Shown one piece after another: positions 17,301 through 24,707 of a DNA stretch of 43,197 bases. The position numbers were made by a program, and so were the translations under genes. The notes under the pieces are model-generated. The model saw only the letters and a list, made by a program, of their open reading frames with translations. It had not been told where the DNA came from and did not search any database. Source of the DNA: Gemmataceae bacterium (GTDB lineage Bacteria > Planctomycetota > Planctomycetia > Gemmatales > Gemmataceae); the NCBI GenBank assembly GCA_022616435.1, contig JAKEET010000120.1, positions 1-43,197 of the forward strand, given 5' to 3'. Numbering within the stretch: the first letter of the stretch is position 1; each line of letters opens with the position of its first letter.

Positions 17301-18185
17301 GATCAAGGGCCCGAATATCCCGTGGGGCAACTGAGCTGGAACGACGCCGCCAAGTTTTGCCAGTGGCTCAGCGGCAAGGAAAAGCGAAGATACCGCCTGC
17401 CCACCGAAGCGGAATGGGAATGGGCATGCCGGGCGGGCGCCATGACGGGGTATCACTTTGGCGAACGATCCGATGCCATGGACGATTACGTCTGGCACGC
17501 CGGCAACTCCGACAATCGCTCGCATCCGGTCGGCCTGAAGAAGCCCAATCCGTGGGGACTGTTTGACATGCACGGCAACATCAACGAGTACTGCCAGGAC
17601 TGGATGGGCCCACTCGGGACCGGTCGCGTGATCGACCCGCGGGGGCCGGACAGCGGCAAGTTTCGCGCCATCCGCAGCTTCGCGTTCGTCAGCAAAGCCT
17701 TTCTGGACGGGACCGGGCGTCGCGGCAGCTTTGACGGAGATGGGCTCATGATGGTAAGGCGCTGCATGGTGGCCGCCGTGGTTTGCGTGAGCATGATCTG
17801 GGATTGGTGCAGCTCCCGCGTCGACTTTTCCAAATCGGCATGCGCTTGCTCCAGCTTGGATGCCTGCGTCAACTCTGGCGTTTCTCCGGCATCCGGAAGC
17901 CGATCTTGTCGCGGACCGCGTCGGGAAGCCGCTCCAGGATGCGGGTATGCTCCGCGAGGATTCGGCTATGCTCGGCGAGGATGTGGCTGTGCTCCAGAAG
18001 GATCGACTCGATGCGGGCGAAGCGGTCGTCGGCCTTGCGGCGCAGCTCGGCCATTTCCGCCTGGAACGTCGCCAGGTTTTGCACAAGGATGGCCTGCGAT
18101 TGAACGAGGCTCGACTGGGCCTGAGCCAGATTGGCCATCGCTTCTTCCAAGCGGCCGTTGGTTGGGTGTTGGGCGCGGGCCATGA
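14370..18185 (+). CDS. Membrane Ser/Thr protein kinase with C-terminal SUMF1-like domain
   Basis: 1271 residues from ATG 14370, AGGAG at 14360-14364 region. Domains in order: N-terminal helical segment (VEALFAAALARSPADRVGFL); Hanks-type kinase about 118-390 with GKGGFGTV (~129), HRDIKPAN (~245), DFG (~265) and GTPMYMSPEQ; a 30-residue linker made by a palindromic DNA element (15567-15657); one membrane helix near 437-458; an extracytoplasmic part with repeats such as WLAKIKEEGYVPQTLAAWN that resemble the bacterial tandem repeat domain; and a formylglycine-synthase-like (SUMF1) domain from ~891 (SIGMKLRLIPPGEF to WMGPLGTG). The SUMF1 fold ends near residue 1126. The last ~145 codons are antisense to a coiled-coil gene and look non-native. 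A 15-bp tandem duplication gives ALMPQALMPQA. The kinase probably senses outside signals and acts on the upstream ECF sigma factor. Confidence 0.85.
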   Translation: MTPDPKRVEALFAAALARSPADRVGFLAEACGDDAPLRDRVERLLQAHARAGEFLQEPAGPMGNSAVLNTPTEAFDTDQSSGQDPAPSMPTQAEPHKASKHIDVSFLAPSQQPGSLGRLAHYEVQAVLGKGGFGTVFKAFDELLHRVVAIKVLAPEMAASAAARQRFLREARAAAAVRHEHVVGIHAVAREDEPLPYLVMEYINGQTLQEKLDQTGPLEVQEILRIGVQIAGGLEAAHKHGKVHRDIKPANILLENSIEHVKITDFGLARAIDDASETQSSLVAGTPMYMSPEQAEGLAHDHRSDLFSLGTVLYVMCTGRPPFRASGTMAVLKRVCEDTPRPIREINQEVPQWLADVVEKLHAKRPEERHQSAKEVADVLEKCLADIQRHGHVVRSTGDVAGAEALRSPGEPAREAVPSAGASKTQPRPRGRWRTAATMLGLAILAAAVVALQTGWFSNWMGKLAVGNRAMVVVQWRQLPGDAPYRVVLQEEPPPDAGRWFKAEIHELAGPNVRIGPTAVVQKRDERKPGRSLKGVTLARPGSYWLHIYRDDKEIHSQLVKIEGTERHDIVVRDLPGPPEAKLPPRIVEADCREIHGIDRATFDAWLAKIKEEGYVPQTLAAWNTAKMEARFAAIAVRWPDVKAWEIVTTTTVEEGQVKNEAMLESGYRPRARMMFRSGDDGVVSDLWIKTEESPGYAMFRGNRKLLNARLQSSRENGLRPIALCAVPWTQGPMFGQLYAPDEGLRWHCEPMLTRIELLRELDDRRAKGWRPECLSVYDTGGQWVYLATFIENVSAEEWSVSVDLTTDEYEKELARRKKDGYYVRQVCVREELGETRYGVLWQRKALMPQALMPQARPMKDHRSPAVAVAPFDSKKAMKHQDAWAKHLGVPVEMTNSIGMKLRLIPPGEFHMKPDLHVTITKSFRLGIYEVTIAQFRAFVDETDYKTDAERSGDGVVEHVGREKEYSPDFTWRHKDVDQGPEYPVGQLSWNDAAKFCQWLSGKEKRRYRLPTEAEWEWACRAGAMTGYHFGERSDAMDDYVWHAGNSDNRSHPVGLKKPNPWGLFDMHGNINEYCQDWMGPLGTGRVIDPRGPDSGKFRAIRSFAFVSKAFLDGTGRRGSFDGDGLMMVRRCMVAAVVCVSMIWDWCSSRVDFSKSACACSSLDACVNSGVSPASGSRSCRGPRREAAPGCGYAPRGFGYARRGCGCAPEGSTRCGRSGRRPCGAARPFPPGTSPGFAQGWPAIERGSTGPEPDWPSLLPSGRWLGVGRGP
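15567..15657. repeat. palindromic repeat inside the kinase coding sequence
   Basis: A ~32-nt arm at 15567-15598 (containing GGCCGGGGCTGAGG and GAAGCCCCGG) is an imperfect inverted copy of 15628-15657. The 91 bp add about 30 codons, in frame, to the linker between kinase domain and membrane helix, encoding an Ala/Pro/Gly-rich peptide (AGAEALRSPGEPAREAVPSA). Confidence 0.75.
17750..17872 (-). pseudogene. Coiled-coil gene fragment antisense to the kinase 3' end
   Basis: Just after the stop of the 17869-18183 gene, the minus strand opens with TTG 17872 and encodes a heptad-like helix: LTQASKLEQAHADLEKSTRE, then LHQSQIMLTQTTAATMQRL. After ~40 residues the sense is lost where the kinase SUMF1 domain begins on the other strand. 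It looks like the N-terminal remnant of a second gene of the same coiled-coil family, cut off at a recombination point with the kinase gene. The 3' limit is approximate. Confidence 0.45.
17869..18183 (-). CDS. Small coiled-coil protein
   Basis: 104 residues, nearly all helical. It starts ARAQHPTNGRLEEAMANLAQ, continues with Gln-rich heptads (AQSSLVQSQAILVQNLATFQ), then three near repeats of LAEHSRI/T (ILLEHSHILAEHSRILAEH), and ends RLPDAVRDKIGFRMPEK. I recognise this form (NPTNGRLEEAM at the start, xxAxRxKIGFxxPEK at the end) as a small family frequent in Gemmata-like genomes, with no known function. It lies completely antisense within the 3' part of the kinase frame; the amphipathic repeat pattern on this strand shows which strand is the real gene. 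Confidence 0.65.
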   Translation of the reverse strand: MARAQHPTNGRLEEAMANLAQAQSSLVQSQAILVQNLATFQAEMAELRRKADDRFARIESILLEHSHILAEHSRILAEHTRILERLPDAVRDKIGFRMPEKRQS

Positions 18186-18301
18186 CGTGCCTCGGAATCC
18201 TGCGACTGATGACGACTTTCGACTACCTCGGCATTGTACATCCTCCTCTCAAGTCCAGGCAGGCGATTGTCATGCCGCCGCGGCTGCGGTACGATGATCT
18301 C

Positions 18302-19746
<1,445 letters not shown>

Positions 19747-19747
<1 letters not shown>

Positions 19748-19766
19748 GTCAGGCTTTCAACCTGAC
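19747..19766. terminator. hairpin after the DUF1501 gene
   Basis: GGTCAGG (19747-19753) and CCTGACC (19760-19766) form a perfect 7-bp stem directly at the stop codon. No T-tract; it may be part of the adjacent repeat copy. Confidence 0.4.
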
Positions 19767-19770
19767 CGGA

Positions 19771-19797
19771 CCGGACAGATTGGAACACTATCCCACG
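19771..19797. repeat. degenerate copy of the 6251-6365 repeat
   Basis: CCGGACAGATTGGAACACTA followed by TCCCACG matches the right arm of the repeat at 6341-6368 apart from a few substitutions and one missing base. It ends exactly at the ATG (19798) of the next gene, so the element forms that gene's leader. Confidence 0.6.
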
Positions 19798-20076
19798 ATG
19801 ATCGAAATCCAGTGGCACGATCGCGATCCCGAGACCGGCGCGCGCCGGTTCTTGCACGCCGAGCGGTTCGCGGGGGAGTGGCGGTTCGTGTGGAAGCACG
19901 AGCGCCGCGGCCCGTGGACAGGCGGTCTGCAGCCGACGCGCGCGATGTGGGAACACGTTCTCGACAGCCTGAAGCGCCGCTACCGCCGGCGGCAGGGCGT
20001 GGACCACGAGGACATCGAACAGGTCGAGAAGATCTTGAAGGAAGTGGTCCGCGACGAGGAGTTTCGCAAGGGATAG
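19798..20076 (+). CDS. Small hypothetical protein
   Basis: 92 residues. Composition is very charged and aromatic: IEIQWHDRDPETGARRFLHA, FAGEWRFVWKHERRGPW, then a helical C-terminus (EDIEQVEKILKEVVRDEEFR). No signal peptide or membrane segment. It follows the DUF1501 gene by 50 bp and starts right after a degenerate repeat copy. I do not recognise the family. The regular amphipathic C-terminal helix and sensible composition argue for a real gene. Confidence 0.6.
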   Translation: MIEIQWHDRDPETGARRFLHAERFAGEWRFVWKHERRGPWTGGLQPTRAMWEHVLDSLKRRYRRRQGVDHEDIEQVEKILKEVVRDEEFRKG

Positions 20077-20082
20077 GCGCCG

Positions 20083-20109
20083 CGGCTTGCCGCGCTAAAC
20101 GGCAAGCCG
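20083..20109. terminator. 10-bp perfect hairpin between convergent genes
   Basis: CGGCTTGCCG (20083-20092), loop CGCTAAA, CGGCAAGCCG (20100-20109), just after the stop of the 92-residue gene and 33 bases before the 3' end of the convergent DUF1571 gene. No T-run. Confidence 0.5.
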
Positions 20110-20141
20110 GTGTTCGTATCGGGCGGGATGGGAAACTGATC

Positions 20142-21077
20142 TCACAGGGCGTTGCGGGTGAACTGATCGTCCTTGAATTCCGGGTTCAACTTCACGTCGG
20201 AGAACCAGTACTGCGCGATCAGCTCGCCCTTACTGTCTCTCAGCACCGAGCCGGTCTGCAGCAGCAGCTCCTTGTCGATGTACAGCGTGTATTCGTAGAT
20301 GCCTTCCAGTTCCGGCGGGTTGTACGGCGTGCGCACCAGCTTGTAGCATTCGCGGTCGCCGAGCTCCGGGACCTTGAAGACCCCTTCGTAGCGGACGTGC
20401 AGCTCGCCGCGCGCCTGGGCGCGACGCATGCTCGCGATCGTGCTTTCGGTCCCCTTGTAGATGCCGAACTCGTTGATCGGAAAGCGGCTCGATTCCTTGG
20501 CGTCGGGGCTGTTGATGTCCTTGGTCATGATGAAGGGAAGGGTGACTCCGAGTCCTTTCCCCCGCGCCGCCAGCTTGAATCGATCGCCGCGGTCCGGGTA
20601 GACAACCTTGTGCGCTCTCCCCGCGGTTTCGAGGAAATGCATGTGGACGCTGAACGGCTCATCGCAAAAGTGAATGCTGATCTTGTCCGCGTTGAGCAAT
20701 TTCCCCTTCACACGTTCCTGCTTGTAGAACGTGCAGGTGTACCCCTCCACGTTCTCTTTGTATCTTGCCTGGCACTCCTCCAGGAACAGGACCGGATGAT
20801 AGTGGAGCAGAATTTCTAAAGGGAAGACCCCTTCCTTGGCGACTCTATCCAGCGGCCCCCACGGGACCGTGCCGGGGAAGCCGGCGCCCGTCATGAACGC
20901 CAGCCCGCCCAGGAGTTCCTGGCGGACCAGTTCCTTCCCCTGGAACACCAGCCGGGCCTGCTCGACTTTCGTCTCTTGCCCGCGGCCACGCACCGTCGCG
21001 GGCGGCGGTTGACTCTGCCACCAATAGATGGTAATCCCCACCGCCGCCAAGACCACCACCGCTGCCAATCGTCGCAT
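20142..21077 (-). CDS. DUF1571 family exported protein
   Basis: 311 residues from ATG 21077 (AAGGA upstream; the frame opens 23 codons earlier without a better site). An N-terminal signal anchor (LAAVVVLAAVGITIYWW) is followed by a DUF1571 region: YTCTFYKQERVKGKL, the strand FSVHMHFLETAGRAHKVVY, and a C-terminal beta-rich part ending TGSVLRDSKGELIAQYWFSD. The fold is expected to resemble lipoprotein-carrier (LolA-like) beta sheets; that is an inference. No linked partner genes suggest a pathway. Confidence 0.8.
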   Translation of the reverse strand: MRRLAAVVVLAAVGITIYWWQSQPPPATVRGRGQETKVEQARLVFQGKELVRQELLGGLAFMTGAGFPGTVPWGPLDRVAKEGVFPLEILLHYHPVLFLEECQARYKENVEGYTCTFYKQERVKGKLLNADKISIHFCDEPFSVHMHFLETAGRAHKVVYPDRGDRFKLAARGKGLGVTLPFIMTKDINSPDAKESSRFPINEFGIYKGTESTIASMRRAQARGELHVRYEGVFKVPELGDRECYKLVRTPYNPPELEGIYEYTLYIDKELLLQTGSVLRDSKGELIAQYWFSDVKLNPEFKDDQFTRNAL

Positions 21078-21202
21078 GAGGACCGTCCTTGCAGAGCTTC
21101 GTCTCGCGAAGAATGTGTTGCCGTAGCGTAACCCAAACGCGGGCATCGGGTCAACGCGAGTTGGGGCAATCGGCGAACTTCCGGCACCCTGGGAAATACG
21201 GC

Positions 21203-22033
21203 ATGACCGCCGCTGACGCCGGGCCGCAGCATGGCTTCAACTTCCGAAGTCCAAGTCATGCGCGGCCGGCATTTCAGACTCTCGTCGTGAGCCTGGCGGC
21301 GACTTTAGCGCTCTCGGGCTGTTTGACCCTGCGCCGCCACAGTCCGACCAGCGTCCCTGCCGCGCCGGCAAACGGCGTCGTGTTTGTCGCCAACGGCGCC
21401 GGCAACTTCCAGGTCACGTCGCGCATCCTGCGCGAGCTGTTCGAGCGCGAGAAGCTGCAGGTCCACGTCGCCACCTTCGAATGGTCCCACGGTTACCTGC
21501 GCATCCTCGCGGATCAGGCCTGTTATCGCTACGCCCTCGCCCAGGGTAAACGGTTGGCCCAGGAAATCGAGGCCTACGCCAAAGACCATCCGCACATGCC
21601 GATCTACCTGGTCGGCCACAGCGCCGGCTCGACCGTGGCGCTGTCGGCCCTCGAGCACATGCCGCCGGGGCTGGTCGAACGCGCATTCCTGTTGTCGCCG
21701 TCGGTTTCCAACCAGTACGACATCCGGCCGGCGGTGCGGTCCGTCAATCGCGGCCTGCACGTCTTCTACAGCCGGCACGACTACTGGTATCTCGGTTTGG
21801 CGACCCACGTGCTAGGGACGGCCGACCGCCGCTTCATCCATCCGGCGAGCGGGCGGGTCGGTTTCGAGGTGCAGACCGAACACGGCGACTTCGCGCTGCA
21901 GGCGAAGCTGTTCCAGCGCCCCTGGCAGCCGGTCGATGCCCAGACGGGCAACCTCGGCGGGCATTACGGCAACTACGCCCCAGCGTTCCTGAAGCGGCAC
22001 CTGTTGCCGCTGCTGGAGCCCGTGAAATCGTGA
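21203..22033 (+). CDS. Alpha/beta-hydrolase lipoprotein
   Basis: 276 residues from ATG 21203; the exact start is uncertain because the lipobox comes late. A signal (LVVSLAATLALSGC, Cys40) marks it as a lipoprotein. The hydrolase fold shows VVFVANGAGNF near the oxyanion site, the nucleophile elbow GHSAGS (Ser near 138) in YLVGHSAGSTVALSALEHMP, and a late Asp/His region (FYSRHDYWY, EHGDFALQ). Substrate not readable. It is divergent from the DUF1571 gene with a 125-bp shared upstream region. Confidence 0.7.
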   Translation: MTAADAGPQHGFNFRSPSHARPAFQTLVVSLAATLALSGCLTLRRHSPTSVPAAPANGVVFVANGAGNFQVTSRILRELFEREKLQVHVATFEWSHGYLRILADQACYRYALAQGKRLAQEIEAYAKDHPHMPIYLVGHSAGSTVALSALEHMPPGLVERAFLLSPSVSNQYDIRPAVRSVNRGLHVFYSRHDYWYLGLATHVLGTADRRFIHPASGRVGFEVQTEHGDFALQAKLFQRPWQPVDAQTGNLGGHYGNYAPAFLKRHLLPLLEPVKS

Positions 22034-22109
22034 GTGGTGCTTGGTGCTTGGTGCTTGGTAGATGATTGGTGTCGCTCGGTACCCACCACCACTCACCAAG
22101 CACCAAGCA
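22032..22109. repeat. imperfect inverted repeat of GTGCTTGG units
   Basis: Three tandem GGTGCTTGGT-like units just after the hydrolase stop (22035-22059) face complementary ACCAAGCACC units at 22095-22110. It sits between convergent genes and probably folds into a long hairpin. Confidence 0.6.
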
Positions 22110-22120
22110 CCATTCACCTG

Positions 22121-23410
22121 TCACACCCGCGGCTCCCACCCCTTCTCATACTCGCGCGTCCAGTACGCCATCGCCGGTTTGTCGTTGAGGATGGCGCCGT
22201 TCTTCGGATCGCAGTGCAGGGCGCGGCCGGTGCGCTGGGCGATATTGCCCAGGTGGCAGAGCAAAGTGCTCTTGTGGGCATCGACGACGCCGCTGTTGCA
22301 GCGGCCCTGGCCGCGGCAGGCGTTGAGGAAGTTGACGATGTGCCCCGCGTCACCCCCCTGGACCCGCTCGCGGCGCACTTCCTTGCCGTTGACGTCGCTG
22401 ATGACGTACGCGCGATCGGTGACGCTCATCACGCCGCGCTCGCCGTAGAAGCGGACGTGCTCCGTCTTCCCCTCGGGAAGCTTGTTGCAGCTAAAGCTCT
22501 CCCACATGATCGACTTGCGGCCCTCGAAGTTGAAGCCGACGACGTGGGTGTCGGGCGTTTCCTGGTCGTCCTGGAAGCGGTAGCGGCCGCCCGAGCTGGT
22601 GACGTGGATGGGGTAATCGACGCCGAGTCCCCAGCGGCACAGGTCGAGCGAGTGGATGCCGTTGTTGCCGAGCTCGCCGTTGCCCCAGTGCCAGAACCAG
22701 TGCCAGTTGTAGTGAAGGTAGTTGCTGCGGAACGGCCGCCGCGGCGCGGGGCCTTGCCACAGATCGTAATCGAGACCCTGCGGCGGATCGGCGGCCTTGC
22801 CGACGCCGATCGTGGGCCGATTGTTGGTGTACCAGGCCTGGGCGAAATAGGTGCGGCCGAGGACGCCCTTGTGGATTTCCTCGATGGCTTCGATGATGGC
22901 CGGCCAGCTGCGGCGCTGGTTGCCCATCTGCAACTGGCGGTTGTGCTTCTGCGCCGCCTGGATCAGCAGCTCGCCTTCGCGCGGATTGTGGCTGAGCGGC
23001 TTTTCGACGTAGACGTGCTTGCCGGCGGCGCAGGCCAGGATGGCGGCCGGCGCGTGCCAGTGGTTGCAGGTGGCGATGACGACGACATCGACGGCCCGAT
23101 CGTCGAGCACGCGGCGAAAATCGGTGACCACGCGCGGCGCCCGCTTGTTGATCTGCTCCACGGCGCCGGCGGCCGCATTCGCCCGGCGCTGATCGACGTC
23201 GCATGCGTAGGCGACTTCGACGCCGGTCTGCTGCTCGAAGGTCCGCGCCAGGCCGGTCCCTCGGCCGCCGGTGCCGATGACGCCGACGACCAGCCGGCTG
23301 CTGGCGCCGGCGTTGTTTTGGTTCTGCGCCTGGGCTTGGCCGGCCAGTCCGAGGGCCGCCCCGCCCGCGGCGGTGGCTGCCAGGAAATCGCGACGCTGGA
23401 AAGACGACAT
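22121..23410 (-). CDS. Gfo/Idh/MocA family oxidoreductase, Tat-exported
   Basis: 429 residues, GGAGG before ATG 23410. The N-terminus is a Tat signal (FQRRDFLAATAAGGAALGLA). The nucleotide-binding motif VVGVIGTGGRGTGLA (~42-56) and the family's EKPLSHN (~145) catalytic-lysine loop are present, followed by the GNQRRSWPA and HWGNGELGNNGIHSLDLCRW segments typical of the planctomycete exported subgroup. Such enzymes oxidise or rearrange sugars with bound NAD(P), cofactor loaded before Tat export. The substrate cannot be told. An ABM monooxygenase gene ends 102 bp upstream on the same strand. Confidence 0.9.
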   Translation of the reverse strand: MSSFQRRDFLAATAAGGAALGLAGQAQAQNQNNAGASSRLVVGVIGTGGRGTGLARTFEQQTGVEVAYACDVDQRRANAAAGAVEQINKRAPRVVTDFRRVLDDRAVDVVVIATCNHWHAPAAILACAAGKHVYVEKPLSHNPREGELLIQAAQKHNRQLQMGNQRRSWPAIIEAIEEIHKGVLGRTYFAQAWYTNNRPTIGVGKAADPPQGLDYDLWQGPAPRRPFRSNYLHYNWHWFWHWGNGELGNNGIHSLDLCRWGLGVDYPIHVTSSGGRYRFQDDQETPDTHVVGFNFEGRKSIMWESFSCNKLPEGKTEHVRFYGERGVMSVTDRAYVISDVNGKEVRRERVQGGDAGHIVNFLNACRGQGRCNSGVVDAHKSTLLCHLGNIAQRTGRALHCDPKNGAILNDKPAMAYWTREYEKGWEPRV

Positions 23411-23512
23411 GGATGACCTCCGGAATGGACAATGGTTGGATGGTGGGAGTATACTCGCCGATTTTCGGATGCTGCAATCTATTTTTTCACCCTGTCACCC
23501 TGCTTTGCCACC

Positions 23513-23821
23513 TCACGCCGGCGCCAGGATCTGCAGCTTCACGTTCACGACCAGGTCCTTCACTCGTTCGCGGTATTGCACCATGTGCGGCGCGGCCATG
23601 TGGGCACGGAGCGCGTCAAGGCTGTCCCACTTCTCCACGACAGTCACAACGTCGTCGCGCACCGGACTCTGCACGGTGATGCCTGTGTTCAGATCGACGG
23701 CAGGGCCGTACTCGATGCAGCCGGCTTCCGCGCGGACCAGCGGCACGATGCGGTGGAACTCCGCCAGGAACGCGTCGCGCTTGCCTGGCCGCAGCTCCAC
23801 GATCGCGAGCACGTGAATCAC
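23513..23821 (-). CDS. ABM-domain (YgiN-like) monooxygenase
   Basis: 102 residues with a GTG start at 23821, supported by AAAGGAG 6-7 bases upstream. Single antibiotic-biosynthesis-monooxygenase domain: IHVLAIVELRPGKRDAFLAE at the start, CIEYGPAVDLNTG, VVTVVEKWDSLDALRAHM and the ferredoxin-like end strand. Family members oxidise quinols or polyketides without cofactors. It lies 17 bp downstream of the cyclase-family gene and is almost certainly co-transcribed with it. Confidence 0.85.
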   Translation of the reverse strand: MIHVLAIVELRPGKRDAFLAEFHRIVPLVRAEAGCIEYGPAVDLNTGITVQSPVRDDVVTVVEKWDSLDALRAHMAAPHMVQYRERVKDLVVNVKLQILAPA

Positions 23822-23838
23822 GGGCTGCTCCTTTCATG

Positions 23839-24648
23839 TCAGGCGAGCGCCAGCGGCCGCAGCGGCGAGCCGGTGGCGCCGTTGAGCTTGAGCGGGATGC
23901 CGACGAACGCGAAGGTATGACAACGCGCCTTCGCCAGCTCCTCGAGGTTCAGGTTCTCGATGATGTAGATGCCTTTTTGCGGCAACAGATAGTAGTGCGC
24001 GAACAAGAGCGCACCGCTGTCCGGGTCGAACTCGCCCGGCACGTCCCAGGACATGTTGTCGGCGCCGACGGCCGTCGCGCCGCGGTCGGCCGCCCACAGC
24101 GTGCCGGACTTGTGTACGCCGGCCGCCTGCAGGTAGGCGGCTTCATCGCGCCACAGCGTCGCGAAGCCGGTCCGCACCAGCAGCACGTCCCCCTTGTGGA
24201 CGGCGACCTTCTGCGCGGCGGCGCAGGCTTGCAGTTCGTCGGCCGTGATGCTGTACTTGGGCGGCAGCACGGCCTGGCCCTTCCAGCCGGCCACGTCGAG
24301 CAACACGCCGCGGCCCAGCAGCGGCGGCACCGTTTCCACGCCCAGCTTCGTGAACCCGGCCGGCGTCTCGGTCTCGTCCACCGCCACGTCGCCGAACATC
24401 CTGAGGCCGCACGCCTGGTGGCACAAGGCGTCGATGTGGGTGCCGGCGTGCTCCATCATGGTCAACATGCCGGCGGCGCTGGTGCGCGGGCCGGTCTGTT
24501 CGGGGTTGTAGCCGTCGCGATGCCGGCGATGCAGGGCATAGAAATAGCCCGGCTTGTGCGTCGGGTACACGGGCATGCCATGGAAGCGCGGCTGCTCCAG
24601 GTCGAAGACGCGGGCCGAACGCAGCGCGTCGGCTAACGGGGTCGTCAT
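23839..24648 (-). CDS. Cyclase family protein (kynurenine-formamidase-like)
   Basis: 269 residues from ATG 24648, GGAGGG upstream. The metal-binding family motif H-x-G-T-H-x-D-x-x-x-H is seen as HAGTHIDALCH (67-77). Other family landmarks are the FHGMPVYPTHKPGYFYALHR start and ADNMSWD, then LLPQKGIYIIENLNLEELA near the end. Cyclase-family enzymes (PF04199) hydrolyse formyl-kynurenine or related amides and lactones; the substrate here is unknown. With the adjacent monooxygenase it may form a small aromatic or polyketide modification unit (inference). The frame upstream of ATG 24648 is a shadow of the next gene. Confidence 0.85.
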   Translation of the reverse strand: MTTPLADALRSARVFDLEQPRFHGMPVYPTHKPGYFYALHRRHRDGYNPEQTGPRTSAAGMLTMMEHAGTHIDALCHQACGLRMFGDVAVDETETPAGFTKLGVETVPPLLGRGVLLDVAGWKGQAVLPPKYSITADELQACAAAQKVAVHKGDVLLVRTGFATLWRDEAAYLQAAGVHKSGTLWAADRGATAVGADNMSWDVPGEFDPDSGALLFAHYYLLPQKGIYIIENLNLEELAKARCHTFAFVGIPLKLNGATGSPLRPLALA

Positions 24649-24707
24649 GGTGTCCCTCCGGCAAGCGTACCGGAAGATTCTATCTATTGGGAATGGATCG
24701 TGTGACA

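Noticed and set aside
17747..18185. Kinase C-terminal Cys/Arg/Gly-rich tail as a novel domain
   Set aside because: It is antisense to a heptad-repeat gene, which explains its odd composition.
22034..23416. 460-codon plus-strand open frame
   Set aside because: Mirror of the Gfo/Idh oxidoreductase gene, which has a Tat signal, GxGxxG and EKP motifs.
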